Shown: positions 1-8,480, numbered from the stretch's first letter. The stretch is DNA of 64,000 nt from Pseudomonas botevensis (GCF_019145475.1 NZ_JAHTKI010000008.1:148621-212620); one strand, 5' to 3'. Translations and numbers: made by a program. The notes: a model not told the origin generated them from the letters alone.

Positions 1-544
1 CGACCCGCGAACAATGCGGCCGCAGCATCGAGAAGTAACCGCTGGCATCTGCCATCTCGGTGCGCTGCCCGGCAGCCCCGGCGAGTTTCCCTGCCCATGG
101 GCCATTGGCGGCGACTTCACGCATCAGGCGATGAGACGGCTCATTGAGGTTATCCGGCATCTGGATCGCCAGACTGCCACCCGACGCCAATTTGCCCGCC
201 AGCGCCGGCAGCAACGTCTCGTGCTCAGGCACCCACTGCAACACCGCGTTGGCGAAGATCACATCGAACGGACCTTCATCGCTCCATGCATCAATATCTG
301 CGACCTCAAACTGCAACTGCGGCAGACGCTTGCGTGCCGCGTCGATCATGTCCGGTGAACTGTCCAGCCCTTGCACCCTGGCCTGTGGAAAAGCCTCGAC
401 CAGCAGCTCCGTCGAGTTGCCGGGACCACAACCGATATCCACCACCGACTGCGCCAGGGCCGGGGGAATCGCCGCGAGCAGATCACGGGCCGGGCGGGTG
501 CGTTCATCTTCGAAAGCGACGTATTGTTTGGCGGACCAACTCAT
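1..544 (-). CDS. tam: Trans-aconitate 2-methyltransferase (partial, C-terminus outside window)
   Basis: A SAM-dependent methyltransferase expected to methylate trans-aconitate, a by-product that inhibits aconitase. The reading frame starts MSWSAKQYVAFEDERTRPAR, the typical Tam N-terminus. A class I SAM-binding motif VDIGCGPGNS follows near residue 35, and NAVLQWVPEH near residue 85. The start is supported by AGGAG about seven bases upstream. The gene leaves the window at position 1, so only about 181 residues of an expected 255-260 are visible. Family assignment is firm. The substrate is inferred from similarity to E. coli Tam. A second, more divergent Tam-like gene lies at 49222-50040. Confidence 0.85.
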   Translation of the reverse strand, partial: MSWSAKQYVAFEDERTRPARDLLAAIPPALAQSVVDIGCGPGNSTELLVEAFPQARVQGLDSSPDMIDAARKRLPQLQFEVADIDAWSDEGPFDVIFANAVLQWVPEHETLLPALAGKLASGGSLAIQMPDNLNEPSHRLMREVAANGPWAGKLAGAAGQRTEMADASGYFSMLRPHCSRV

Positions 545-708
545 TGCGTTCTCCTGACACGGTGCGTTCCAGAGGTTCATTACGATACAGGCCGGGCAGG
601 CCTCAGCTCCAGACCGACACATTTCAAACGATGTCCGCCCGGCCTTATTACCCATTCTTCGGTGCTTATCACCAGACTGACCGTTCGTCGAACCACATAA
701 GCTCGGTT

Positions 709-736
709 TTGACAGCATGAAAAATCTACCTATAGT
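709..736 (+). promoter_or_regulatory. Sigma-70 promoter for the pixA-like gene
   Basis: A consensus -35 box TTGACA (709-714) is followed after 16 bases by TATAGT (731-736). It points toward the gene starting at 914 and predicts an untranslated leader of about 170 bases. This is seen by eye only. Confidence 0.5.
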
Positions 737-866
737 CAATTTGCGGCAGGCGGAAGGAACCGCCCCATCAGCTGTCCTGCAGGGAGCAGATTCTGCTCAT
801 CTCTCGTGACCGGTGGGTTCCGTCAGTAGTGTGTTCGCAACGGCCAGTTTGGCAAGCAACGTTGTC

Positions 867-889
867 GCACCTGAATTGCAATCAGGTGC
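867..889 (+). promoter_or_regulatory. Leader hairpin before pixA-like gene
   Basis: A perfect 8-bp inverted repeat GCACCTGA/TCAGGTGC with a 7-base loop ends 24 bases before the start codon at 914, just upstream of the AAGGAG ribosome-binding site. It has no following T-run, so it is more likely a leader structure than a terminator. Confidence 0.4.
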
Positions 890-913
890 CCACTTTGAAA
901 AAGGAGCTTTACC

Positions 914-1417
914 ATGTCTCGAGTCACGGATGTACTTGTCTCTATCGACACCGAAACCATTCTGAAAAACTATCCTGGCATCAGTAAAAATCCTGCTTCG
1001 CCAACGCTGATCGATTGGAAACATGTCTACATGGTGACCAATCAGGACAACGTGGTCAGCGGCCAGGCCGGTGGTGAACTGGATCTGAAGGCACAGGTCG
1101 GCGACCTGATTCGCTGGCGTGAAACCAGCCTGTCGCAGAGCTTCGAAAACGCGGTGATTTTCTACAAGTTCATCGGTAACCAGGGCAACGATCTGATCTC
1201 CCCGCCCTCACCGCGCAAGGCTACGGCGTGCGTTGCAGTGCCAAACACCAGCAACCCTTCAGTGCCCAGCTGCCAGAAAGTCGATAACCATTACTGGTCC
1301 TCGGAAACCCTGTCCTGCGGTCGCGTGACTTACCACTTCCACTTTCTGATCGTCGATCGCAACTGCCAGATCGTCGGCTGCTGCTCGTGGGATCCGTTCA
1401 TTTCGATTCACAACTGA
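914..1417 (+). CDS. PixA/AidA-family inclusion body protein
   Basis: 167 residues matching the PixA/AidA family, named for the Xenorhabdus inclusion-body protein PixA and Ralstonia AidA. The family is cytoplasmic and biochemically poorly understood. It shows the family layout: an N-terminal strand VTDVLVSIDTETILKNYP, a central GDLIRWRETSLSQ segment, then DNHYWSSE and a C-terminal half rich in aromatic and cysteine residues ending SWDPFISIHN. The start has a strong AAGGAG site. A shorter-related paralogue follows at 1539 with 121 bases between. Members are often stationary-phase or quorum regulated in other bacteria; nothing here shows that directly apart from the structured leader. Confidence 0.8.
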   Translation: MSRVTDVLVSIDTETILKNYPGISKNPASPTLIDWKHVYMVTNQDNVVSGQAGGELDLKAQVGDLIRWRETSLSQSFENAVIFYKFIGNQGNDLISPPSPRKATACVAVPNTSNPSVPSCQKVDNHYWSSETLSCGRVTYHFHFLIVDRNCQIVGCCSWDPFISIHN

Positions 1418-1538
1418 CGACGCTTCTGGCCCCTTGTCAGCGAGGGGCCGGACCGCTCCATTGCTGCCCGGTCGGAACAGGATGTCTTACCTCGACCGAA
1501 GCGGTTGCCGTCTTGTGTCAACATCATGAAAGGAATCC

Positions 1539-2081
1539 ATGATGACTTCCGAACCGATCCCGCCACCGTCCCCCGACGACACGAATGCCCACAATGTCCT
1601 GTTGGTCGTCGATGCCGAATCCCTGCTTTCGCGCTACCCAGAGCCCAGCCTCGATGCCGAAAACCCCACGAGCATCAGCGACGGATTCATCCTTTTTGTT
1701 GTGGGTGATATTCCGAAAGAAATTGTTACTAATGACAGCAAAATCAGACTACCCGGCACAATGGGCCGCGACATTCATTTTCGCGGCAGAACCGTCAGCC
1801 TCATCGCCGAACACAGCGTTGTGATCTACGGCATGACAGTCGATACCGACACGGTACTTTCAGCCCCTCATCTGGAAGTCCACCCGGACCTCACGATCCC
1901 CGCCCCGCAACCCGACGCCCCGAGCGAGCCGGGCAACCAGAAGGCCCATGACCATTACTGGGCGAGTACGCCCAAGGCTCCAGGCAAGGTCGAATTCGAG
2001 TTGTGCCTGATGCTGGTCAATCAGCGATGTGAGGCTGCGGGGTATTTCAAGTGGGTGGTTGAAGTCGAGGTTGCGGTTTAG
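1539..2081 (+). CDS. PixA/AidA-family protein, second copy
   Basis: 180 residues, a divergent tandem paralogue of the gene at 914-1417. Shared features are the opening HNVLLVVDAESLLSRYPEPS strand, the position-equivalent HDHYWAST motif (DNHYWSSE in the first copy), and a C-terminal strand LCLMLVNQRCEAAGYFKW matching HFLIVDRNCQIVGCCSW of the neighbour. It lacks most of the cysteines of the first copy and has a proline-rich linker near residues 115-130. Two ATG codons open the frame (1539 and 1542), and GAAAGGAATCC lies just upstream. It is probably transcribed with the first copy. Function unknown. Confidence 0.7.
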   Translation: MMTSEPIPPPSPDDTNAHNVLLVVDAESLLSRYPEPSLDAENPTSISDGFILFVVGDIPKEIVTNDSKIRLPGTMGRDIHFRGRTVSLIAEHSVVIYGMTVDTDTVLSAPHLEVHPDLTIPAPQPDAPSEPGNQKAHDHYWASTPKAPGKVEFELCLMLVNQRCEAAGYFKWVVEVEVAV

Positions 2082-2088
2082 CGGAAAT

Positions 2089-2108
2089 CCGGCCAATGAG
2101 CCGGTTTT
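2089..2108 (+). terminator. Weak terminator after the pixA-like pair
   Basis: Short stem CCGGC/GCCGG with a 6-base loop followed by TTTT, starting 8 bases after the stop codon. The stem is only 5 bp, so confidence is low. Confidence 0.35.
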
Positions 2109-2219
2109 CTCAGCAGATGCAGAGCCAGGAGCTCGCGGAGCCAACAAGCATTTATAAGTAGAATTTTCCCCACTCCCCCGCTGTCAGAATTTCAGGCCCC
2201 TCCCATAAGGAACACGGCA

Positions 2220-2630
2220 ATGAAATTCGCGAAACTTTCCCAGAAGCTCGCCCTGTGGGCGGGTAGTCCGAAGACGTTCATGGGCGCTTTGATTCTGATT
2301 GGGCTGTGGGGGTTGAGCGGGCCGATTTTCGATTACAACGACACCTGGCAACTGATCATCAACACCTCGACCACGATCATCACGTTCCTGATGGTGTTCC
2401 TGATCCAGAACACGCAGAACCGCGACACCGACATTCTGCATTTGAAGATCGACGAGCTGTTGCTGGTGACCAAGGAGGCGCAGAACGCGATGCTCGGGCT
2501 GGAAGCACTGGATCTCAAGCAATTGGAGGCGCTGCGCAAGCACTACCGGGCATTGGGCGAAGGCGAGGTGTTCAACCTTGACGGGCTGGGGGAAAAGAGC
2601 AAGCCAAAACAGGATCTGAATGAGTGCTGA
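2220..2630 (+). CDS. Low-affinity iron permease-like membrane protein
   Basis: 136 residues of the low-affinity iron permease family (COG5478-like), named after yeast Fet4 but covering only a small part of it. There are two predicted membrane helices (about residues 20-38 and 46-65) around the conserved turn FDYNDTWQLIINTSTTIITF. A conserved cytoplasmic tail NTQNRDTDILHLKIDELL follows. Iron transport by these small bacterial proteins has not been shown and should not be assumed. The start is the ATG at 2220 after CATAAGGAAC. It converges with the DUF4142 gene and ends in a strong bidirectional terminator. Confidence 0.75.
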   Translation: MKFAKLSQKLALWAGSPKTFMGALILIGLWGLSGPIFDYNDTWQLIINTSTTIITFLMVFLIQNTQNRDTDILHLKIDELLLVTKEAQNAMLGLEALDLKQLEALRKHYRALGEGEVFNLDGLGEKSKPKQDLNEC

Positions 2631-2634
2631 CAGC

Positions 2635-2674
2635 AAAACAGTGGCGAGGGTAGTTGCTCCCTCGCCACTGTTTT
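2635..2674. terminator. Bidirectional terminator
   Basis: A perfect 16-bp inverted repeat, AAAACAGTGGCGAGGG paired with CCCTCGCCACTGTTTT, with an 8-base loop. It has A-runs and T-runs on both flanks, and lies exactly between two convergent genes ending at 2630 and 2690. Confidence 0.9.
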
Positions 2675-2689
2675 ATGGTTTGTCCGGGG

Positions 2690-3193
2690 TCAGCGACTGG
2701 CCTGCAGTGCCCGGGCCATTTCCAGATGGTTTTGCAGTTTGGGCAGTGTCTCATCGGCGAAGGCCTTGATCTCCGGTACGTCGGTGGTCTGGGCTTCCTG
2801 CTGGATCTGCTGGATCGCTTCTTCGGTCGCCTTGACCTGACTCGCCGCGTAGGCCTGATCGAAAGTCGCGCCGTCCTTGACCTCCGGAATCAGCGCCTTG
2901 GCCTTGTCCATGACCTCCTCACGCGGGGCGACGGGCAGGTCGAGTTTCCTCGCGATCTTCGCCAGGTGCTGATTGGCGGTGGTGCGGTCATTGATGACGA
3001 CGATGGTGTAGTCCTTGATCTCCTTGGACTCGGACTTTTGATGCGCCAGGCGACTGGCTTCGATGTCGGCCATGCCTTTGGCCGAGGCATCGTTGATGAA
3101 GTCGGCGGGCGACTGGGCGAAAGCGCTGCTGGCGCACAGGCCCAGCAGGGTGACAAAACTGGCGTTGCGTAATCGGGTGGCCATCCGGCTCAT
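2690..3193 (-). CDS. DUF4142 domain protein, exported
   Basis: 167 residues. A signal peptide (about residues 1-26, ending ASSAFA) is followed by an all-helical DUF4142 domain with the ferritin-like pattern typical of the family (EASRLAHQKSESKEIKDYT, then VINDRTTANQHLAKIA). These periplasmic proteins are commonly induced by stress, but no activity is established. The chosen ATG at 3193 has AGGAGGG upstream; an upstream in-frame ATG at 3265 has no such site and would hide the signal peptide. A tiny KGG-type stress protein lies 75 bases upstream on the same strand, suggesting joint stress control. Confidence 0.8.
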   Translation of the reverse strand: MSRMATRLRNASFVTLLGLCASSAFAQSPADFINDASAKGMADIEASRLAHQKSESKEIKDYTIVVINDRTTANQHLAKIARKLDLPVAPREEVMDKAKALIPEVKDGATFDQAYAASQVKATEEAIQQIQQEAQTTDVPEIKAFADETLPKLQNHLEMARALQASR

Positions 3194-3268
3194 GGTCGCG
3201 CCCTCCTTCTCGGCACATTCAAGCGGGAGCTTGCGCTCCCGCCTCTCAATCAAAACGACCTTCACCGA

Positions 3269-3427
3269 CTATTTCGATTTCTGAGCAGGCTTGCGGCCTG
3301 TTTCTGCTTTTGCAGGCTCTTTGTCGACCGTCGTTGTGGTGGTTTTCCCACCTTTGCGACCGGCTTCAGACGCCTTGGTTCGATCGTTGGCGAAGTTTCC
3401 CGAGTTCGAGTTTCTTGAGTTAGGCAT
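3269..3427 (-). CDS. Short KGG-repeat stress-induced protein
   Basis: 52 residues starting MPNSRNSNSGNFAND and ending KPAQKSK. It carries the KGG/GsiB-like motif ASEAGRKGGK followed by a degenerate second copy, AETGRKPA. It is highly hydrophilic and rich in Lys, Thr and Ala, as expected of the hydrophilin-like stress proteins of this family (YciG and relatives). The ribosome-binding site AAGAGG precedes the ATG at 3427 by about nine bases. It sits upstream of the DUF4142 gene on the same strand. The family is firm on the motif; the stress role is inferred from relatives. Confidence 0.75.
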   Translation of the reverse strand: MPNSRNSNSGNFANDRTKASEAGRKGGKTTTTTVDKEPAKAETGRKPAQKSK

Positions 3428-3544
3428 GATTCTCTACCTCTTGGTAATGATCGTAGCGAGCAAGATGCCCGCCTAGATTGAGAATTTTGCCGACGATAAA
3501 GGTTTAGAAAAGTTGCGGTCGCCGCGACGAACGGCGACCTCACA

Positions 3545-4894
3545 TCAGCTATCCAGCGCCCGGTGATTCTGCCGTTTGGCGGTGTACATCGCCTGGTCGG
3601 CATGACGGAACAATTCCTGCTCATGGTTGCCATGTTCGGGATAGCGGGCAACGCCAATGCTCGGCTCGATGTGCAGGTTGTGACCGTCCAGGCGCATCGG
3701 CTGCATCAGCACCTGACGGATCTTCTCGGCCACGCTGTCGGCATCGTCGGCGACATGAACGCTGTGCAACAGAATCACGAATTCGTCGCCGCCGATCCGG
3801 GCTACGGTGTCGGTTTCACGCACGCAGCCCTTGAGCCGATTGGCGACGGTCTGCAGCAACATGTCGCCCACCGCATGACCAAAAGTGTCGTTGACCTGTT
3901 TGAAGCGATCCAGATCGACATACAGCAGCGCCATATGTCCCGACTGTTCCCGGGCGCAGTTCAGCGCAGCCTTGAGTCGCTCGCGCAGCAGTTCGCGGTT
4001 GGGCAATTGGGTCAACTGGTCGTACTGGGCCATGCGTCGCAGGCGCGCGTGCAATTGCTGACGCTCGATGGCGGTGGCGACCTGGGCGCAGACGTATTGC
4101 AGCAACTCTTTGTCCTGTTCGGTGTAGCGCTCGCCGCCGGCCAGGCTTTTGACGATCAGCGCGCCGATGGTGCCGTTCTTCGAGTTAAGCGGTACACCGA
4201 GCCAGCAAGGCGAATACTGCCCCGCCACCAACGCGGCGAAATCGGCGGGCGCGTTGGGGCTGTCCGGGGTCAGCAGGATCGGCTGGCCACTGCGGATCAC
4301 TTCGGCGCACAGCCGTCCGGTCACCGTTCCGGGTTGTTCGGGCTGCAACTCGTTATCGTCGACGTGATACGGGAAGTTCAGTTGCGCGCAATGCTCGTCG
4401 TACAGCGCCACGGAAAAATTCAGCGCCGGCAGCCACTCGCCGATGATCTGGTGGATGCGCTTGAACAGCGCCAGCAAATCTTCCGCCGCATGCGCCGCTT
4501 CGGAAATCGCATACAACGCCGCCTGGCGCGACTCAGCCAGTTTGCGCTCGGTGATGTCCCGGGCGACGGCAATGCGCAGTTGATCGACCTCGGACCAGCG
4601 CGCCGACCACAGGATGTGGACGACGCTACCATCCTTGCGCACGTAGCGGTTCTCGAAATTGTTTTTCGGCTCGCCGCCCATGATGTCGCGGGCGGCCGTC
4701 AGGGTGCGCTCGCGGTCGGCGGGGTGAACGAAATCGATCATCGCCTGACCGATCAACTCGTCAGGCGTGTACCCGAGAATACGCTCACAGGCCGCGCTGA
4801 CGAAAACGAAGCGGCCCTGTTTGTCCACCGCGCAGACGGCATCCAGCAACAGATCGATGTAGCTCGCCAACGGCGCGGAGTTTCGGCTTTCCAT
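3545..4894 (-). CDS. PAS-GAF-GGDEF diguanylate cyclase
   Basis: 449 residues predicted to make cyclic di-GMP from two GTP in response to a ligand sensed by its N-terminal domains. A PAS domain with PAC segment spans about residues 10-125 (ending VARDITERKLAES), a GAF domain about 140-285, and the GGDEF domain about 290-449. The active-site motif GGDEF is intact at 368-372. The inhibitory I-site RETD sits exactly five residues before it, so product feedback inhibition is expected. There are no membrane helices, so it should be cytoplasmic. It stands alone, not in an operon. The signal sensed is unknown. Confidence 0.9.
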   Translation of the reverse strand: MESRNSAPLASYIDLLLDAVCAVDKQGRFVFVSAACERILGYTPDELIGQAMIDFVHPADRERTLTAARDIMGGEPKNNFENRYVRKDGSVVHILWSARWSEVDQLRIAVARDITERKLAESRQAALYAISEAAHAAEDLLALFKRIHQIIGEWLPALNFSVALYDEHCAQLNFPYHVDDNELQPEQPGTVTGRLCAEVIRSGQPILLTPDSPNAPADFAALVAGQYSPCWLGVPLNSKNGTIGALIVKSLAGGERYTEQDKELLQYVCAQVATAIERQQLHARLRRMAQYDQLTQLPNRELLRERLKAALNCAREQSGHMALLYVDLDRFKQVNDTFGHAVGDMLLQTVANRLKGCVRETDTVARIGGDEFVILLHSVHVADDADSVAEKIRQVLMQPMRLDGHNLHIEPSIGVARYPEHGNHEQELFRHADQAMYTAKRQNHRALDS

Positions 4895-4972
4895 GGTTCA
4901 GCGTGAGAATCCGGACAATGCAGCACTGATCAACCATCCCTGACCTGGCAACTTCGCGTCCTGCGATCGACT

Positions 4973-5632
4973 TCAAGCCTTGTTCGGCATCAGCCCCGGC
5001 AACGCATGCACCAACGCATTGATGGCGAAACCGATAAACATCACCCCGCACAACCGGGTAATCGCCAGTTCATGGCGCTGGTACAGGGTACGCACCTGCC
5101 GGGCACCGACGATGCCAATGAGAATAGCGTAGGCCAGCAATCCGCCGAGGAAACTCAAGGCAATCAACATCGGCAGCATCGACCAGTTGAGCAACTCGGC
5201 ACGGCTCGACAGCAACGCGGTGAAAGTCGCCACCGCCACCGGGTAGGCCTTGGGGTTGGTCAGGCCGAACAGAATCCCGTGCCAGAACGGCTGGCGCGCC
5301 GCGCCCTGAGGCTGATCGCCGTTGCTGCGCTTGGCCCGCACCGCACGCCAGCCGAGCCAGAACAGGTACAGACCGCTGAGCACACCGAGGACGTCGAAGG
5401 CGGTGCTGCCGATTTCCCGGGCGCCGACAATCGCGACCAACGCGGTGCTGCACCAGACCACGTCCCCCAGCAGATGACCACAGAGAAATCCCGCGCCCGC
5501 CCGGCGCCCACGCGCCGCGCCGATGCCGAACACCGCCAGCACACCCGGCCCCGGTGTGATGCCGTAGATGAATCCCGAGGCCAGCACGGCCATAAGCAAC
5601 GATGGAGTCATGGAAAAACCTGCAAGCGCCAT
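4973..5632 (-). CDS. LysE/RhtB-family amino acid exporter
   Basis: 219 residues of the LysE/RhtB family, inner-membrane exporters of amino acids or related metabolites. It shows the family's N-terminal GFIYGITPGPGVLAVF motif in the first helix, about six hydrophobic segments, and the LTNPKAYPVAVATF motif near residue 125. An alternative start is the ATG seven codons downstream. No adjacent LysR regulator is present. Substrate cannot be read from the sequence. Confidence 0.85.
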   Translation of the reverse strand: MALAGFSMTPSLLMAVLASGFIYGITPGPGVLAVFGIGAARGRRAGAGFLCGHLLGDVVWCSTALVAIVGAREIGSTAFDVLGVLSGLYLFWLGWRAVRAKRSNGDQPQGAARQPFWHGILFGLTNPKAYPVAVATFTALLSSRAELLNWSMLPMLIALSFLGGLLAYAILIGIVGARQVRTLYQRHELAITRLCGVMFIGFAINALVHALPGLMPNKA

Positions 5633-5672
5633 AAAACGTGGCCGTCAGTCTATCCCAGCGATGGCTGGATGT

Positions 5673-6089
5673 TCATGACTCGCTGAAAAATCGCATTCCG
5701 GTGTAAGGCTTCAGCCGACACGCGGCCAGCCGCGAGGCCTGGTCGCCGACATGGGCTTCGAGCTTGTGCCCGTCCGGGTCGAGGAAATAGAACGACGCCC
5801 CTTCGCTGCGGTTGTCACGCCATTCACGAACGTTCGCGGTTTTCAGCGTTTGCACAAAAACCGGGAAGTCCGATGCGCTCAGGCTGAACGCGTAATGGGT
5901 GTAGTCGGCGGCGGATTCCTCTCGGCGTTGCGGATCGAGCGACAGGCACAACCAAAGACCGGGTAGCGACAGATAGGCACCAGCGTCCCAGGTTGCGTCA
6001 ACGCGCAACCCCAGCAGCTCGCGGTAGAACGCGAGGCTGCGGTCCAGGTCAGTGACGGCGAGGGTCAGGTGGTTGAGGCCGGTGAGCAT
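5673..6089 (-). CDS. fosA: FosA glutathione transferase (fosfomycin resistance)
   Basis: 138 residues closely resembling P. aeruginosa FosA, a Mn- and K-dependent enzyme that adds glutathione to fosfomycin and so inactivates it in the cytoplasm. The N-terminus [12 protein letters not shown] and the C-terminus YTGMRF are near-identical to FosA. The metal ligands are all present (H7, H65, E111), as is the motif [16 protein letters not shown]. The ATG at 6089 matches the family start. It lies only 4 bases after the stop of an exported protein gene and is probably co-transcribed with it. Chromosomal fosA is common in Pseudomonas, so this is not necessarily acquired. Confidence 0.92.
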   Translation of the reverse strand: MLTGLNHLTLAVTDLDRSLAFYRELLGLRVDATWDAGAYLSLPGLWLCLSLDPQRREESAADYTHYAFSLSASDFPVFVQTLKTANVREWRDNRSEGASFYFLDPDGHKLEAHVGDQASRLAACRLKPYTGMRFFSES

Positions 6090-6093
6090 CGGA

Positions 6094-6810
6094 TCAGTAC
6101 CCTCTAAGGTCTTCGGGAACGGTGTATTGCTTGCCGTCATAGGTCAGGGTCAGCTGGGTTTTCTTCAGGTCGGTGGTTTTGGACAGGCATTCCTTGCCGG
6201 ACGCATAGGTTTTAAGCGCCGAACCGCTCGAAGTGACAACAAGGTCGGCGAAACCGTTGTGGCTCAACGGACCGATTTCGACGGTTCGGCGAATGGTCTG
6301 GCCTTCGCCTTCGCAGTCATCCATCCACTCGCCATTGTTTTTGTAGACCACCAGACCTTCGAGCACCGGGCGCAATTTATTGCCTTCACGAACATACAGC
6401 GCCAGATCGGTTTTCGAGTAGGGATTGACGCGGGAGCTGTGCTCGAACTGCGACCGCAGGCCGAACGCACGGACGTCCGGGGCGAGCCGGTAGCGCGCCG
6501 TATCGATCACCAGGTCATCAAAACTGATGGCGTCGGAGTTGTAGGCACCGGGCTTGAGGTAAGTCGCCATCGGCTTCCAGTTGGTGGAATTGAGAAGCGA
6601 AAGTTCCAGATCGAACACCCCGGCATCGTCACCACTGGAGTCAGGGACAAAGGTCGATTTGACGAAAATCGCCTGATCCTTGAACGCCGGCCATCCCTTG
6701 CAGCGTGAGAGGGAATGACCGTCAAAGGACTTCACCACACACGCAGCCTGAGCTTGAGCAGTGAAGGCGAAAAGGCTGAGGGCGATGAAAAGCCGGGTTG
6801 GGGTGAGCAT
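6094..6810 (-). CDS. Exported protein of unknown function (copy B)
   Basis: 238 residues with a clear signal peptide (about 1-22, ending AQAQA). The mature protein has a cysteine pattern beginning [21 protein letters not shown]. It is a paralogue of the gene just upstream (6847-7557): both share DTARYxLAPDxRAFGxR, SRxNP, LYVREGxKLR and a C-terminal LxYDGxxYxVP. I do not recognise the family. The pattern of alternating strands and paired cysteines suggests a disulfide-stabilised periplasmic beta-rich protein. Tight spacing to fosA (4 bases) suggests one operon. Confidence 0.7.
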   Translation of the reverse strand: MLTPTRLFIALSLFAFTAQAQAACVVKSFDGHSLSRCKGWPAFKDQAIFVKSTFVPDSSGDDAGVFDLELSLLNSTNWKPMATYLKPGAYNSDAISFDDLVIDTARYRLAPDVRAFGLRSQFEHSSRVNPYSKTDLALYVREGNKLRPVLEGLVVYKNNGEWMDDCEGEGQTIRRTVEIGPLSHNGFADLVVTSSGSALKTYASGKECLSKTTDLKKTQLTLTYDGKQYTVPEDLRGY

Positions 6811-6846
6811 GGTTCTTCCTTGATAAAAATGATGTTGCCGGCGCGG

Positions 6847-7557
6847 CTACAGGCCCTTGAACTCGATGGGCACGGCGTAGGAGTCGCCGTCGTAGCGCAA
6901 GGTTGTCAACACGGGTTTGTCCATGATGGTTTTATCTTCACAGGCGTCGCCTTCGCCCACACTTGTCGTACGGGTTTGCTGGGTTTTGACAATCAAGTCC
7001 GCATAGCCGTGAGAATTGGTTTTGGCGATTTCAACGGTGCGCGTGATCTCGAATCGCTCACCTGCGCAATTGCCGTCCCACTCGCCGCCGTACTGATAGA
7101 CCAGTAATTTACTCAGAACGGATCGCAGTTTGGCGCCCTCTCTCACATAGAGCGAGAGCTGGTTTTCTTCCACCGGGTTGAGGCGAGATGCATTGTTAAA
7201 TCTGGCTCGAACCCCAAAGGCCCGTAGATCGGGAGCCAGTTTGTAGCGCGCGGTATCCAGCGCTATCTCTTGCAATCCAACACCCTCAAGCGTGTAAGCA
7301 GCGGCTTGGTGGTAAGCCACAATCGGAGCCGAATGGCCCTCACTCAAAACGGACACGTCCAAATCATAGGTGCCGAACGCGTCAGCAACTGCGGGATTGA
7401 GATGAGCGTAGGCACTGAGAGTCAATCCCTCATACGCCGGCCATTCTTTGCAAACCGAATAATCCTGATCCCCTTTCACCGGCATTGGCGTGCAATCAGC
7501 CGATGCCTGCCCTGCGAGCAACACTGCGCAAAACACCAATCCAGACTTCACTGTCAC
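6847..7557 (-). CDS. Exported protein of unknown function (copy A)
   Basis: 236 residues, paralogous to the protein at 6094-6810. I chose the GTG start at 7557 because AAGGAG lies six bases upstream and it gives a proper signal peptide (VTVKSGLVFCAVLLAGQASA). Upstream in-frame ATGs would bury that signal. The mature part begins DCTPMPVKGDQDYSVCKEWP and shares the paired cysteines and the DTARYKLAPDLRAFGVR block with its neighbour. It lies 36 bases upstream of copy B and 20 bases downstream of the LysR gene, so the four genes LysR, copy A, copy B and fosA could form one transcript. Function not recognised. Confidence 0.7.
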   Translation of the reverse strand: MTVKSGLVFCAVLLAGQASADCTPMPVKGDQDYSVCKEWPAYEGLTLSAYAHLNPAVADAFGTYDLDVSVLSEGHSAPIVAYHQAAAYTLEGVGLQEIALDTARYKLAPDLRAFGVRARFNNASRLNPVEENQLSLYVREGAKLRSVLSKLLVYQYGGEWDGNCAGERFEITRTVEIAKTNSHGYADLIVKTQQTRTTSVGEGDACEDKTIMDKPVLTTLRYDGDSYAVPIEFKGL

Positions 7558-7577
7558 GTCCCACTCCTTGATGAACT

Positions 7578-8480
7578 TCAGCCGCGCACTATCCCCTCCC
7601 CGATCCGCTGATTCAACCAATTCAACGCCTGATCGCCACCCCGTCGTTTGTGCCACGTCAGCACGAAGCTGAACGGCGGGATGACAAACGGTGGCGGTAC
7701 GACGACCAGCGTCTGTGGGTCGATGTCGTCCAGTGCACGGGAGGCGACAGTCAGGATCAGGTCGGTGCCGCTGATGATCTGCGGCGCGACGCTCCAGTGC
7801 GGCAGGCTGATGGCAACGCGGCGGCGTTCACGCAGGGCGGTCAGGGTGCGTTCGATTTCCGGGGTGCCGCTGCCGCGCATTTCCAGCAAAACGTGAGGCC
7901 GCGACAGGTAGGTCGGCAGGTCGAGAATACCGTTGGCGGGCATGCTCTGGCGGTCGACGAGGCAGACGTAGTGTTCCTCGAACAGCGGTGTGCTGCGCAG
8001 TTCGTGGGGCAGGTCGGGGAATACACCAGCAGCGATATCGATGTCACCGTTGAGCACGCCTTCGAGCATGCCCTCACGGCTGGCGTGGCTGATTTGCAGG
8101 TCGATGCCCGGCGCTTCTCGACGCAGTGTGCCGATCAGGCCGGGCAGGATGATCGCCGCGCCATAGTCGGACATCGCGATGCGAAAAGTGCGGCGGGCGC
8201 TGGCCGGATCGAAGGTGTTGGGCGCCAGCAGTGATTGCACCTGAGCCAGCGCTTCGGCCAGGGGCGCCACCAGCTCCAGCGCCCGGGCCGTGGGCGCCAG
8301 ACTTGAGCCGGCGCGTACCAACAACGGATCGCCGAGCAGATCGCGCAGTCGCGCCAGGGCGTGGCTGACCGCCGGCTGACTCAGGTGCAGACGCTCCGCC
8401 GCGCGGGTGACGTGCTGTTCGTTGAGCAAGGCGTCGAGGATCACCAGCAGGTTGAGGTCGATGCGGCGCAGGTCATTCAT
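7578..8480 (-). CDS. LysR-family transcriptional regulator
   Basis: About 300 residues. An N-terminal winged helix-turn-helix (DLNLLVILDALLNEQHVTRAAERLHLSQPAVSHALARLR, shown in parts: AAERLHLSQPAVSHAL) is followed by a LysR substrate-binding domain with the usual RTFRIAMSDYG opening near residue 95. The start could be the ATG at 8480 or the one at 8489. It is divergent from the YdcZ-type transporter at 8568 across 78-87 bases, the classic arrangement for a LysR protein controlling its neighbour. Ligand unknown. Confidence 0.88.
   Translation of the reverse strand: MNDLRRIDLNLLVILDALLNEQHVTRAAERLHLSQPAVSHALARLRDLLGDPLLVRAGSSLAPTARALELVAPLAEALAQVQSLLAPNTFDPASARRTFRIAMSDYGAAIILPGLIGTLRREAPGIDLQISHASREGMLEGVLNGDIDIAAGVFPDLPHELRSTPLFEEHYVCLVDRQSMPANGILDLPTYLSRPHVLLEMRGSGTPEIERTLTALRERRRVAISLPHWSVAPQIISGTDLILTVASRALDDIDPQTLVVVPPPFVIPPFSFVLTWHKRRGGDQALNWLNQRIGEGIVRG

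Larger units (their letters stand above)
545..913. other. Intergenic region with promoter and long leader
   Basis: This 369-base gap separates the divergent tam and pixA-like genes. It holds a good sigma-70 promoter pointing right (709-736) and a leader of about 175 bases with several small inverted repeats. The clearest is the 8-bp stem at 867-889. No gene was found in it. Confidence 0.5.

Noticed and set aside
3563..4906. A 447-residue frame antisense to the diguanylate cyclase
   Set aside because: No recognisable domain; the opposite strand has PAS, GAF and intact GGDEF.
5673..6089. FosA as a recently acquired resistance gene
   Set aside because: Base composition matches the neighbours and there are no mobile-element remains; chromosomal fosA is common in Pseudomonas.
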